A stretch of DNA of 64,000 nucleotides, from the NCBI GenBank assembly GCA_026929865.2, contig CM049403.1:20802001-20866000 (forward strand), written 5' to 3'. The translations under genes and the position numbers were made by a program. Origin of the DNA: Hyperoplus lanceolatus. Lineage: Eukaryota > Chordata > Actinopteri > Uranoscopiformes > Ammodytidae. Positions 18,761 to 29,920 of the stretch are shown here, piece after piece. Below the pieces are notes generated by a model, which was given only the letters and a program-made list of their open reading frames with translations, did not search any database and was not told the DNA's origin. How positions within the stretch are numbered: the first letter of the stretch is position 1; every line of letters begins with the position of its first letter.

Positions 18761-20780
18761 CTATGCAAGGAATGCTAATTTCTCAATACTCACCACTTTA
18801 AGCACCTCCTCTTTGATCACCCAAGCCTCTGGCCCGCTCCCTCGTCTGCTGCTTTCGTTTTAATCCTGATCACCATCTGCCCCCTGCTCCGAGGGTCAAA
18901 GAGCGGTCATGTTTGCTAAAATGGAGTTCAGCTGAGAAATTATGATGCAGTGTGGTTTATTACAAAGCCATTCATCCGCGGGCCATGGTGTTCTTCATCA
19001 ACAGACTCTTTATACCAGTGTCCTCCTCCACTCTCCTCCCAGCAGACACACACTCATTAACCAGTTTAAAATAAAATACAAAGAATTGATTTTCACAAGG
19101 TACAGGGATGACGTTTAACATAGTGTATATGTTTACATGTATGAATATTTGTATATATTTGACAGTATTTATATAATATTGAATGTTTAATTAGATATTA
19201 TTATTATTACAAGATTACTTGACAATATTATTAGATAAATACGACGATATTATTAGATAAATATGCAATTGGTAACAAATTGTATCATATTGAAAACTAA
19301 TATATATTAATATGTATTATTATTTTTCAATTATTATTATATCACTAATAAGGAAGCCAATAGTCATTATAGATATATAAATCAGGGAGAAGGGGTGAGA
19401 TTAAATAAGTTTTCTTCTTCTCACCCCTTTTCGAACAGGTAAAGCAAGTGTAAGACAGTTTATTTTCATTTGTGGTTTTCATTCTGTGTAAATGTTACTT
19501 TATTGTAACTGTCCACTTGTTTAATTTATTTTATTGTTTATTATTGCTTTTTTTATTTTTTATTATTTACTTGTTCGAAATAAAAACATTTTCAATTTCA
19601 ATTCAATTCAATGGCTGGGTCAATTAAGTGTTCATCAGAATCAGAAATACTCAATTGATTGCATGTTATCAATGTAGCCTAGGAAACACACTGCACTGTC
19701 TGTCTCGTGTAAAGTTTCTCTCTTTCCACCATTTCATGTAATGTGAAAGCACACTCACCTGAATGCTCCCTACATTTTCTTTTATGTTATCTACTGTACA
19801 TGTGCCCAATAACTTTACGAAGTTTGTATATTTTCTGCACCGACAGGTATATACTGTTGAGCTCTGTTCTGTAAGTGAGAAGCTTTGCTGATAACTTAGA
19901 CGTGCACGGCCCAGAAGTGAGGAGACTGCCAACCGTGATGAATAGCTTTCAATCAGGCCTCAAAATGGGCACACCTCTTGGAAGGGGTTTAGTCAAATAA
20001 TTGCTGTTCAGAAGAAAGGCTATTATGATTACTTTGTAGGAAAGGCATTACAATCTGATGGGGTTCATCAGCGGTAACCATAAAAACACATTTAACCTTG
20101 TATGAAACAGAATGTATTTTTAAATGTTATTAAGATCATTTGTATTCACATTGAAAGTTGATCTGAAATTGTGCAAGGTTTGAAAGTTGTTGAGGTTAGC
20201 GAGCACTTGCTGACTGTGGACTACGGAACATATGTCATCGATCTGTACAGTTTAATCAAGCTGAAGTGAAGTTATAGTTTGATTCATTTGTGTTACAACA
20301 TTATGTTATGTTATCCTTTCTTAAGTCCTTTTTTAACGTTACTTTGATAAAGGAAAATAAACTACGACTAGTATAAAATAAAATATGTAAAAGATGCATG
20401 GAAATATGGTAAACATAGCCTCTCTCAATGACACTGATTTGTGATGATGAGTGATCTTCTGGATCTCTGGATAGTGCAGCACAAAAATACTGCAGAAATA
20501 ATGACCACTATATTATAAGAATAAAAAAAGAGAAGGTTAAATTGTTTATTTACTCATAGATTTACCTCCTTGTGTGCTCTTGTGTCAACTGGATAAGCAA
20601 GAATACTTTGTTTCGCAGGGCTTGGTTTATGTTTTCGTAAGCAATTGATTGATTCGCTTAAATTAAATTGTCAGTTTATACATTTTATGGCAAATACCCT
20701 TGTGACTGATATTTTAACAGGGAAATCTGGCAAAGACACACACACAAAACATAAACAAAAGCATCTGTAATGTAATTTAC
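18760..20780. other. Intergenic, AT-rich, no gene recognised
   Basis: Apart from the LINE tail at 19360-19611 this stretch is low-GC, unique-looking sequence with many ATTA/TATA runs. No exon or RNA gene was recognised. Confidence 0.5.
19360..19611 (+). mobile_element. 5'-truncated LINE 3' end (L2/CR1-type)
   Basis: The sequence CTTCTTCTCACCCCTTTTCG through TTGTTCGAAATAAA, followed by an (AATTC)n tail, matches the pattern of 3' untranslated ends of teleost L2/CR1-type LINEs. No reverse-transcriptase coding part is left. The upstream boundary is uncertain because the flank is AT-rich. Confidence 0.5.
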
Positions 20781-20783
20781 CAT

Positions 20784-21143
20784 TCAGCCCTGCGCTTCAT
20801 CACAGGTGCCCCAGCTAGAACTCACCACTGCATTCTGTATGAGGCTGTACAATGGCCCTCCCACTCCTTTAGAAGGAAACTACATGCACTGATTTTTATT
20901 GAGAAAGCACTAATGGGTAAACTACCCCTTTACATTTCAAATTTGCTTTCCTTCCATAACAGTGTTTACAAAACAAGGTCATTAGAATATATGTTATTAA
21001 CCACACCACTAACAAGAACACAACTGGGTACAACAGCTTTCTCATCATATGCACCAAAGGTCTGGAATGAACTTCAAGCCACTCTAAAGCTGGAATCACT
21101 CCCACCACTCAGTACCTTTAAAACATGTTACAATCAGCTCTAA
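20784..21143 (+). pseudogene. LINE ORF2 C-terminal fragment (reverse transcriptase, post-RT region)
   Basis: An open frame of 119 codons plus stop. It starts SALRFITGAPARTHHCILYE, continues EAVQWPSHSFRRKLHALIF, and ends in TAFSSYAPKVWNELQATLKL followed by STFKTCYNQL. The RFITGAP...THHC..LY...WP pattern and the final (F)S..AP..WN.L...L....L..FK block are the hallmark C-terminus of L2/CR1-superclade LINE ORF2 proteins. The upstream endonuclease and catalytic RT domains are absent, so this is a dead-on-arrival copy. The frame is undamaged over its length, which suggests a moderately young insertion. L2 versus Rex1/Babar cannot be settled from this fragment alone; the 3' tail favours L2. Confidence 0.8.
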
Positions 21144-21535
21144 AAGAACACTGCAACTGTTTTTAACCCTCCTGTTATGTTCATTTGTCAGGAACAGCAG
21201 TGTTGGTCAATTGACCCGGTGCATGTTTAAATCTCCAAAGTGTCCTAAACCAAAAAGAATCCTAACAAGCAGTGTGCACATGTCATTACCAACTCCATTA
21301 CTAACTATTCTATCAATATTTAGTGCAATGTGGTGTTCCTTACTTCTAACAGGTAATGGTTCAATAAGGATAATTCACTCGTTTTTCATTAAAAAAATAC
21401 ATGTTCAAACTTTTTTGTAATGTTTCACCACTTTATTACTTTTGGAACACTGGAGACAATGTGCAAAGTCTCCAGAGACATTGTGGCTTGAAATATAGCC
21501 CTGCCTGTCTCTGCACCCACAGACTGGCTGTCGAT

Positions 21536-22340
21536 TCATCCTTTGACCCCAGCCAGGATAAGGAGCCCCAAATACGCATCTAAATGTGTTTTCTCCAGCT
21601 CCTTCCACTTTTCCCCAAAAACACACCTCCCTTCTAGATTAGTCATTTCCAGAATGATTTTCTGTATTGAATCTGGCATGACCAGCTCAAAAGCTGACTT
21701 GATGTCAGTCACACGAGTCAGTGCCATCCTAGTGGGCCCTGGCACTATCTTTAAGGTGAAACTCGAAAAATTAGAATATGCAAAAGTTCATTTATTTCAG
21801 TAATTTGACTCAAAAGGTGAAACTAATATAGTATATAGACCCATTACATGAAAGGTGAGATATTTAAAGCCTTTATGTGTTATAATTTAGATTATTATGG
21901 TTTACACAGCTTATGAAAACCCCAAATTTAAAATCTCAGAACATTTGATTATTACATGAAATCAATAAAAAAAGGGATTTTTAATACAGAAATATCAGCC
22001 CTCTATAAAGTATAATCATGCATGTGTACTCAGTACTTGGTTTGGGTCCATTCTGCATGACTTTTTGCCTTAATTCCAATTCATTTTCAATGATATTCTA
22101 ATTATATGAGTTACACCTGTATGTTTTCTGCAGACGCATATTTGGGGATGAATTTCACAATTTGTTGACATGAATGTCTTGCTTGGAGGAATAGGAATAG
22201 CAATTCCCTCATCTGGTTCAAATTCAGAATCATTAGAATCAGAATTTAGCTCAAGATACATCCTCCTCTATTTCACTGTCATGATCAATGATGACTTCCA
22301 GAGCCTCCTGGACTGTCATCCTTTTGTTTCTGCTACTCAT
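21536..22340 (-). pseudogene. piggyBac transposase N-terminal remnant
   Basis: On the minus strand a start at 22340 gives MSSRNKRMTVQEALEVIIDH followed by an acidic run (DSEIEED, then in another frame LNSDSNDSEFEPDE), the acidic N-terminus seen in vertebrate piggyBac transposases. After a nested insertion (about 21753-22122) another frame gives FELVMPDSIQKIILEMTN and later KTHLDAYLGLLILAGV. That matches the F...P..I..I...TN and E....IGLL.L.GV block at the start of the DDE_Tnp_1_7 domain. The catalytic DDD region and the C-terminal zinc finger are missing. At least one frame change, one insertion and a large deletion make it non-functional. Confidence 0.8.
21753..22122. mobile_element. MITE nested in the piggyBac transposase remnant
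   Basis: The left end AGGTGAAACTCGAAAAATTA and the right end (read inverted) AGGTGTAACTCATATAATTA form imperfect inverted repeats about 25 bp long, about 370 bp apart. The interior is AT-rich and non-coding. This is a widespread teleost repeat as far as I can tell. The TA next to the right end would fit a Tc1/mariner-type target, but the left flank is not clean. Confidence 0.6.
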
Positions 22341-22498
22341 TTTGTAAAGGTCTGCCTGACAGAGTGTAATGTTGGTAGGACTCCCATGCAGAGAATATTT
22401 CATATGTTTTGCCCCTCCCCTGTTGAGTGTCCACTGAATGTGGGTGGAGTTTTCCAAAGGGAATATAAATGGTTCCTGTCAAAAGTCATAACACTTGC

Positions 22499-22499
<1 letters not shown>

Positions 22500-22537
<38 letters not shown>

Positions 22538-22604
22538 TGTGTGTGTGTTTGTGTGTGTGTGGGTGTGTGTGTGTGCGTGTGTGGGCGTGGTATGTGTGTG
22601 CTTG
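22500..22604. repeat. (GT)n microsatellite, interrupted
   Basis: GT-rich tract with GGGT, TTTG and GCGT interruptions, inside the piggyBac element. Confidence 0.95.
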
Positions 22605-23176
22605 TGTGAGATTTGGGTGAAATATGTCTCACAGGTGTAAAGAAAGAAATAGTCTTACATTTCTGACACCCTTTTACCACCAGTTTTACTGCCGGGTCAA
22701 ATTGACCCGAACAGTATCTATGTGATATAAACATGCAGGGGGTGGTTGCAAATGTGTGAGATGAAATATTTTCATATTATATGTTGATTACCCTAATTAA
22801 GGCAAGCAGAAGAAGTTTCATACTGAAAAAATTATTTTAACTATTTTTCCTAGATCTTCAAACTTTGAAACGGGTCAATTTGACCCGGAACATAACAGGA
22901 GGGTTAAGCTGATGCCTTTTATTTATTTTTAATTTTTAATTTTTTTTAGCTGTATGTATTAGCTTGTTTTTATATAGCCTGTTATGAAGTGTAATTTTAG
23001 CATTATAGTGTCAATTGTGGTGTACTTTGTTTGTGTGTGTGTGTGGCCTTGTGCAAATTCTGCAACTTCTTTTCTGCTGCCTGTCTTGGCCACGACTCCC
23101 TGTGAGAAGAGTTACTGTAACTCAATGGGACCTTCCTGGTGAAATAAAGGTTAAATAAAATAAAATAAAATAAAAA

Positions 23177-23587
23177 TCTGAAACCAAAAATAAATGATAC
23201 CCTCCAGAATCAACAGTCAATCTCTCTCAGCCTTAGCTGTTGGTCTCTCCCGTGTAACAGCAAGTGAGCACAATTTAACCTCTCCCAAGCCAGTTAACCT
23301 GATAAGGACAGGTGTGCCAGCTGGCATGATGGGAGAAAAAGCAATCCCATTCCATCTCCGGTTAAAGTTCAAAGCGTGCCCAGCCATGCTGCACCATGTC
23401 AGCGTGCAGGGCAGGCATGCTTACTCCTGTCCCGAGGCAATCAGCCTGCTTTGGAGCAGAAGGATGGATCTACTTCCTCTCTGTGCCTCCAGACAGTAAT
23501 CAACCTCACCGCAAAGTTATTAATAACAAGTTTTACAAGCATCCTGCAATAATTTTAGAAAACTAAAAAACCCATCCAGTCATTTTT
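23177..23587. other. Unique-looking sequence between LINE and SINE
   Basis: No gene or repeat was recognised. A 101-codon open frame from 23194 lacks any domain signature. Confidence 0.5.
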
Positions 23588-23852
23588 TTTTAACCTTTAT
23601 TTATACAGGTAAATCCCATTGAGACCGAAGACTCTTTTGCAAGGGAGACCTGTTTTCCTTTCCCACGTTACCATTCACACACACATTCATACACCGATAG
23701 CAGGCTAACTATCGACATTCACACAAGGCAAGGTGGGTGAAGTGTCTTGCCCAAGGACACAACAACCATGACACAGGTGACAGGGCGGGGATCGAATCTC
23801 CAACCCTTTGATCATCAGCCGACCTGCTCTACCAACTGAGCCACAGTCGCCC
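23588..23852 (-). mobile_element. tRNA-derived SINE with L2-like tail
   Basis: Read on the minus strand, the 5' head GGGCGACTGTGGCTCAGTTG is tRNA-like, with an A box (TGGCTCAGTTGG) and a B box-like segment (AGATTCGATCC), the internal pol III promoter. The body contains GTGTCCTTGGGCAAGACACT, a segment common in teleost SINEs. The tail CTCAATGGGATTTACCTG then AATAAAGGTTAAAA closely resembles the 3' end of the L2 LINE at 23100-23176, which suggests it was mobilised by that LINE type. The flanking duplication is short and uncertain (CATTTT). Confidence 0.85.
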
Positions 23853-23895
23853 ATTTTACAGCTTGTGTTTTTTGTTAAAAAAGAGAAATATATAT

Positions 23896-25963
23896 AGGGA
23901 AGAACGGGGGAATCTGAGGCATCGGGTAATGTGAGCCACCCCCTGTATCTAGGCAACGGAAAAATTTAAGGTCATGTGAGACCTCATGGTGCTGTGGTAA
24001 GCATGTTTTTTTCACCAAAATAGGTATTTTGCATGTAAAAGTAAATTTTCTTGCTGAGTGAGCGAGCCAAATGCTGTGGGGGAAAGTGAGCCACTGTCTC
24101 ACTTTCCCCCACCGTGAGGCACAAGTTAAGTTTAGTCTTAAACATATTTTAATGTAATATTTAGTGCTATCAGTTTAACGCGTTATTAACGGCGTTAACG
24201 CAAACCCATTTTAATGGGGATATTTGTATTATCTCGCGATGAACGCTCGTCATGGCCTAGGAAACGTTGTGGTTTTTTCACATGCTGTTGAATCAACTAG
24301 TAATGTTAGAACAACTGAAACACCACAAACTATACATGTGGCTCCAGTTAAGTTACTGTTCATTCAAACGGATCATGTCCTACAGCGTAATTTCACATTA
24401 AAATCATTTAACTGGCAAAACGGCTAAACGTCCAGTCAATTCTGACTTTTATTTTGAAGCAGAAACCGGAACCTAGCACTTCCTAGCTCAGCTGCGCAAC
24501 CTTCGCTAGTAGCTTCTTCCGTGTTGAGACTGTCTGGGACTTTGCGGAAAAATAACAGAAAAGAAAGCTTGTCATTTGCAGAAGTCTTACTTATAACCCT
24601 GCGCACACACCAAAACCTCCATGGATGTTAGTGGCAGCCGGCAGTCATTAATTTTCAATTTAATTTTCGCTACGAAGGGCGACTGAAGGCTGCAGCAGCG
24701 CCCTAGCAACCACCCCACATACACAAACTACTATGTCCACTCCACACAATCTGAAATAAGCCGTGGAACTCCCAAAACATTTAGGCCTACAACAACCAGT
24801 TTAATTTAGCCTAAATACTCATTTGTTTTACATAGCCTATGTTGTTTTATGGTTTGGTTTTTAAATAAAAAAAGAAGTTCCAATTATGTTTGTGTATGCT
24901 GTTGGGGTGGGGGGGGGAGGAGATCTAGGCTACATTGTGGGCTATTTGCACTGAATTGCAAATTATTATATTTTAGAAGAAATACACTGAATTACAAGGG
25001 TGTAGAGAATCGGTGTGATAAGAGCATTCAAATTAGAAAAAATAATGGGACAAAAAGAAATCAAGGGACATTTAGGTTAAAATAGATAAAAATGTGATTG
25101 ATCGCGATTAATCGCGAGTTAACTATGACATTAATGCGATTAATCGCAATTAAATATTTTAATCGTTTGCCAGCACTAGTAATATTACATGACATATGTT
25201 TTATTTTAATGTCATACACATTGTAGAAAAGCCATCATGCCAAGGAAATACACCAGGAAGACGACCTGGGGCAACCACACGGAAAAAGCACCTTCTCATC
25301 TTTCCCTTAAACCTTCAGGGCTGGAATGTAGAGTAGGCCTAGTTGTAGAGTATGACAGGCTGATGTTATCATCCAGTTGGGTCTTCTCCTGTGTTCTGAG
25401 TCCCAGGCTGTTCTCGCTGGTTCTGATTTTCCTATGCTTTGACCCCCAGACACTAGCTGGCTCTAAGGGTCCTGTGTTCTGACCCCCAGACTGTGTTCTA
25501 ATCTAACTGGTTCTATCTTTCATTTGAATCTTGTTAAAACCTTTTGAATTATAATATGTTGTATTTGATTTTGTTCCGAGTTACATTCAAGTGTTTAGAA
25601 AATTTGCATTGCTTAATTGACCAAACCCCATCATTCTTTTACTAGTCCGACATTAGTTCTGGAATGTGTGGCTAGCTTTCAGGATTCTTACTATTACAAT
25701 ATGTGTTGTTATGGTAGTTTCAGAGTGGAAAAAGTAAGTGGATCAGTTTACCCCACAGCTGGGGTAAAGTGAGCCACATGACAACTTTTTTTAAAACAAT
25801 CATATTTTCACTGCACTTTGTCTTTAAAAAAATGTGCTAATGCCCATTTCTAGGAAACATCCTGAATTAATGGGAAATGTGTAAATTTGAGTGATAAATC
25901 ATTTTAGCTCGCTTAGAGGGGAGCAAATGTAAAAAGTGTCTCAGATTACCCCGTTCTCCCCTA
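23896..25963. mobile_element. TIR DNA element with GTGAGCCAC motifs (family unassigned)
   Basis: The left terminus TAGGGAAGAACGGGG and right terminus CCCCGTTCTCCCCTA are near-perfect inverted repeats. They are followed inward by related sequence (AATCTGAGGC left, GTCTCAGATT right). The flanks are alternating TA, so the target duplication may be TA or TATA. The motif GTGAGCCAC recurs near 23931, 24087 and 25769, and a 15-bp hairpin (24076-24090 with 24098-24112) is formed by GTGGGGGAAAGTGAG. No transposase was recognised. A hAT-like element is inserted in it. Confidence 0.7.
24162..25178. mobile_element. hAT-like non-autonomous element nested at 24162
   Basis: The ends TAGTGCTATCA and TGCCAGCACTA are inverted repeats, with identical 8-bp flanks GTAATATT at 24154-24161 and 25179-25186. 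Subterminal AACGCG/GCGTTAACGC and repeated GCGATTAATCGC motifs are a widespread teleost repeat signature. The interior is about 1 kb with no intact transposase. It lies inside the TIR element 23896-25963, so it is the younger of the two. Confidence 0.85.
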
Positions 25964-26406
25964 TATATTTTTTTTTTCTTCTAAATAATAAGCATTGTAT
26001 AGTATATGTTAATATGTTGAAAACAGGTTGAGGGAAGAAAGCCAATCAGTAGGCTAGCATATTGTCCAAAGAAGAGAGTAAGGCTGTAGCAAAAGAGGCT
26101 GATGGTCAGGACAGCAAACCGGATCTGAAGCATTGTGCTGTCACTCTGTCAACCTGTGCATTCAAAGAGTACGCCGCATACTGCCCATACTGCGTTAGAA
26201 ATGTTAATCCATTTCCTCCAATGGGCAATATAAATTAGTTATAGTCCTAGTTGTATAGTTAGCATGAACATCATTACAACACTACTTTGCATGATGCAGG
26301 CTAGCTTAAGGCTTTTAAGTTAGCACAGTGAACATATGAAGTTCAGCAGTCATTTCAGTATGAATACTGCAAAAATCACATTGATAAAATTACTACACAT
26401 GTTTTT

Positions 26407-26407
<1 letters not shown>
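25964..26407. other. Intergenic, no gene recognised
   Basis: Unique-looking sequence with no exon, RNA gene or element end recognised. Confidence 0.5.

Positions 26408-26495
<88 letters not shown>
26408..26495. repeat. (CA)n microsatellite, about 43 units
   Basis: CA tract of about 88 bp with a final AAC interruption. Confidence 0.97.
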
Positions 26496-26499
<4 letters not shown>

Positions 26500-26789
26500 C
26501 CATTAGTTACATGTTTGCATTACCTCCCATCCATAAAACCTACTGGTCCAAACTGCCAAACAGGCATGCTCTAGCATTGCCAAGCCTAGCCTTGCCTAAG
26601 CTAACAATACACAGGTGAAGATTATGTTGTACAACTTACATCATGTAAGGATTTTTTGTTTGCTATAACTACAAGAATTTACACCAATGTTAAATTAACT
26701 ACTGTATGTGACTTGTTACCAGCTCAACCACAATGATACATATTTCAATGCTGTAGCTGAATTATATATGTCTTATATTATTAATACGG

Positions 26790-27160
26790 GCCAGCGGTCG
26801 GCCAGGCAAGGGCAGAGAAAGACGATAATGAGCATGTACTAATGGTCAGGGGACAGAGCAAACTTTATTTGTGCAGGGTGAGCAGCTTTCATGGGAATGA
26901 CTGGGTCACCATGTTTAGAGCGCTCATCCAGTGTGTCTATCGATGTTGAAACTGGAGCAGGGTGAGGTGGAGACAGGTCGGACTTAAGTTGACATTGTTG
27001 GCCTGTCTGAACCAGTGGGGGAACATCACGAGGTCATAGCCAAACTTGGAGCATGGCGTCAGAGGTCAGGATGCCATTCAGCTCCCATGGTACAGGACAT
27101 GTTGTGCCCTTGTACCCCAGGATGCTCTGTTCTATGGACATACAATTACCCAGACATGCC
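26790..27160 (-). other. Possible decayed retrocopy or unknown transcript 3' end
   Basis: Read on the minus strand, a higher-GC block contains a short frame KFGYDLVMFPHWFRQANNV (about 26990-27050) and, downstream, an AATAAA signal in GCACAAATAAAGTTTG (about 26865). Neighbouring frames give ELNGILTSDA. This looks more protein-like than the surroundings, but the frames do not connect. I do not recognise the protein and see no poly(A) tail or target duplication. It may be an old gene copy or chance. Confidence 0.15.
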
Positions 27161-27260
27161 CCTTTTGAACTTAAGCCCTGTCTGCTCCAGACAGCACATG
27201 ATAGTAGTTACTGCTGTTGCCTCTGCAAAGCCATACAGGGTACAATGCAAATAAATCATG

Positions 27261-29490
27261 GCTAAGATTTGAAGATTGAAGATATTTTGATCCGAGTGTA
27301 TCATACATTCTTCAATATGACACAATTAGAACATCATAGAAAGAAACATATATTTTGTCATTTCAGTCATTAGAGTTACCTTTTTTTTTTTTTTTTTACT
27401 TACGCGTTAATTTCTGTATGTGTACACGTTCAGAGATGCTGATTTTGTTGTCCAAAACAAGTTCTTGGAGCCAACTTTATGTAACAAGTGATAGGTGTAT
27501 GAGTGTGAGAGTTTGACGCTGGTCCCATTTCTTTGTGGCTTTTTTAAAATGCGATAAATAAATACAGTTTGAGATTAATTCTTAGGGATAAATCAATGAT
27601 TGTATTATGGCAGCATAACATCACATGATCTATAACTGTTGCCCCTTTGAAACTCAGTAGTACTAAAATACTGTACAACTCCATATTGTTTCATTTGCTT
27701 CCCCTAAAAGACTGGTACATTATCCAAAGCCATGAGCTGCCTCTTTCCAATTCAAGCTTACTTTGCCCCAAAGTGGAATAAAACACGATTAATGATTTCA
27801 ATTACTCTGACCCTGCTCGCCGTTTACAGTGCCTGGAGTCTAAGCGAGGGAGCTGTGCTGCATAAAAGCCGATGGTGAAGGACATTTACTAGGGGAATGA
27901 TTCAGTGGGGGGACTGGCAGTTTGTGCTGGCTAGTCAGTGGGGGAACAGAGCTTCCCTTTGTCCCGGAGCCTTCCTGTTCCTCATCTTGGAGAACACATT
28001 GTAGATTGATGCTGCTGATGCTGCTCACCTGCCATTCTCTTGTGAAGGTCTCGTGGAAGGTATACCTGTGAAATGGCCGATTGGTCTGGTGAAATTTCAA
28101 AAACGAGAAGAATTTCTCAAAAATATAAAAATGTTTGTATGGCTCAAAAGGAAATATACATTTTAAATGTATATAAAATAGAAGTGGAGGCAAAATAAGG
28201 ATGGGTCGATGATCATGCATATTTCTCCTCAACAACGACTGCAATATTGTGTTCAAATCAATGCAAAGTCAGTTTAAATTACAGACTGAAACCTGATCAT
28301 TGATTATTCATTATTTAACCTTGTGTAGTCAAAATATGACCCCAAGTCAATGGCTCATCAACATGATTTATTTCTGTTTCCTCATTCTGGAAGCTTGTGC
28401 AAATATAGAGCACTATTCCTTTTCTCACCATATATCTTTCATTAAATGTATTTTAACCATGCTATACCATATGTATACAGAATGTATGTTAATATGGGTG
28501 ATAGGGAAACATGAACATGTTGTGCTGAGTCATAATGTATAATACATCAATTGCTTTTTCTCGAAATTTAAAACAACAACAAAGTGAAACATGAAATACA
28601 CTTGCTATGAAAAATGCAGTGATGTTGACAGGTTTCAGTGTAGTGAGTATTGAATTGGGTCCCAGGGGAAATTGAGTGGGTCTATATTATATATATATAT
28701 TTAGTATTTTTGACAAATTGTAATGTCAATTAATTCAAATCATGTTTCTTTATAAATGGTTATAATTATTGTTAAATTTGTGTAGGTTGAAAATGTATCT
28801 AGAAATTACACACACAGTCCCACATTATTTAATAACAATACTCTTTATTGGTTCTTTCTATTTTTGATTAAAAATGTATGTATATTTAATTAACATTATT
28901 GAGTTGTAGCCAGCCTTCTTTTGAACAAATCAGGATTACACACTATAATGTGATAACTGAAATGTAAAATAAATAAAATAATTAGTTTTAAAATAAATAA
29001 AATAATTAGTTACAGCAAAAGCTCTCTGCTTCGGAGATGTTGCAAGCTAGCAACATCACCCCCCCCCCCCCCCACACACACACACACACACACACACACC
29101 CCATCTGCTAGGCTTTAGGCCAGGAACAGGCTGAAGGCTTCAGATGAACTGATGCACACTCACTCTAAGGAGCCCATCCTCATCATCTTCTCATATAAAG
29201 AAAAACAAAACAACTTTAATGACAAATACCTCAGGACACCTTGGATATTTAAGAGTGACCAGAAAGCAGCTGTGAAGGCTGACAGTGGGTTTTCTTAATT
29301 ACCTGAACTGAACTGCTTCTGACAAGAAAAAAAGACGGATTGTGATATCACAAGGATGATGATAACACAACATTAACTGCATTTAACAATATGAAACAAC
29401 TAGATTCAAGAGAATTGATACAATTTCAGTGTTTGATCTCAGTTTGTACATGAAATTATACATCTACATTAGCCAGTGCTAGGGGAGAAA
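27261..29490. other. Intergenic, no gene recognised
   Basis: AT-rich sequence. It includes a T18 run near 27381, a 23-24-bp tandem duplication (AAATAAATAAAATAATTAGT type) at about 28968-29012, and a C-run plus CA repeat at 29058-29099. A 138-codon frame at 27840-28256 on the minus strand has no domain features. Confidence 0.5.
29058..29099. repeat. Poly-C followed by (CA)n
   Basis: About 15 C followed by about 13 CA units. Confidence 0.95.
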
Positions 29491-29492
29491 TC

Positions 29493-29920
29493 ACCCAACA
29501 GGGTCATTTGGTGTTCCTGGTGTTCTTCCCTCTGCCTCAACATTGGATACCAGCATGTTGTGATCCAAAACCGAGAATCCATGCCTGTCATTCGGCAGGG
29601 TGTTAAGTATCAGTGGTGTTGAACAATTATTACGACAAGGAACAAAAACACAGGTGTCTCTCTTCAAGCTGCACATCAAAGCGCTCTGGTGGCCTTTGAA
29701 GTCGTAGCGTGCCAATACCTGGGTGCGACAGATAGACAGCGATCCCATTTGTGCAATATTTCTCCCTTTCGTATGTCCACCGCTGAGCAAATAGGAAGAG
29801 AAGAAAAGACAGAAATGCAAAACAAAGCGTGTTAAGTGGATTCTTTCGTCGCCTGTAATCTCCCGGCGCTGTTGAAAAAACGCCTCTGGAACTCGGCGGT
29901 GAGGTCGGACAGTAACAATG
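29493..29920 (-). other. Uncharacterised exon-like open frame with a hAT/ZBED-like neighbour
   Basis: A minus-strand frame of 109 codons (29491-29820) begins MHFCLFFSSYLLSG and ends GRTPGTPNDPVG. A pyrimidine-rich acceptor-like TTTGCTCAG precedes GGTGGACATACG at about 29782, so the block from there to the stop could be a terminal exon with four to five Cys residues. Just upstream, about 29845-29915, a separate frame reads LSDLTAEFQRRFFN. This resembles the L..EF..RF motif of hAT/ZBED-type transposase-derived proteins. I do not recognise the longer protein. The block is richer in CpG than its surroundings. It may be transposon-derived or chance. Confidence 0.15.

Larger units (their letters stand above)
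21167..22903. mobile_element. piggyBac element with TTAA target duplication
   Basis: A 1737-bp element whose 16-bp terminal inverted repeats CCCTCCTGTTATGTTC and GAACATAACAGGAGGG are perfect complements. It is flanked by TTAA at 21163-21166 and 22904-22907, and CCCT starts are diagnostic of piggyBac. GGTCAATTTGACCC-like palindromes sit near both ends (about 21206, 22694 and 22873) and may be transposase sites. The interior has a decayed transposase on the minus strand, a GT repeat and a nested MITE. It lies inside the L2 LINE. Confidence 0.92.
20784..23176 (+). mobile_element. L2-type LINE 3' part, split by a piggyBac insertion
   Basis: The coding remnant lies at 20784-21143 and the 3' UTR continues after the piggyBac element, from 22908. 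It ends with CTCAATGGGACCTTCCTGG, GAAATAAAGG and an (AAAAT)n tail, the usual end of teleost L2 elements. The element is strongly 5'-truncated, as is normal for LINEs. Removing the piggyBac copy and one TTAA restores a continuous LINE, so the LINE was there first. Confidence 0.82.

Noticed and set aside
23780-23852. Second tRNA-like sequence on the minus strand
   Set aside because: It continues into a SINE body and an L2-like tail, so it is not a functional tRNA gene.
27840-28256. 138-codon minus-strand frame
   Set aside because: No domain, biased composition, no splice signals; chance frame.
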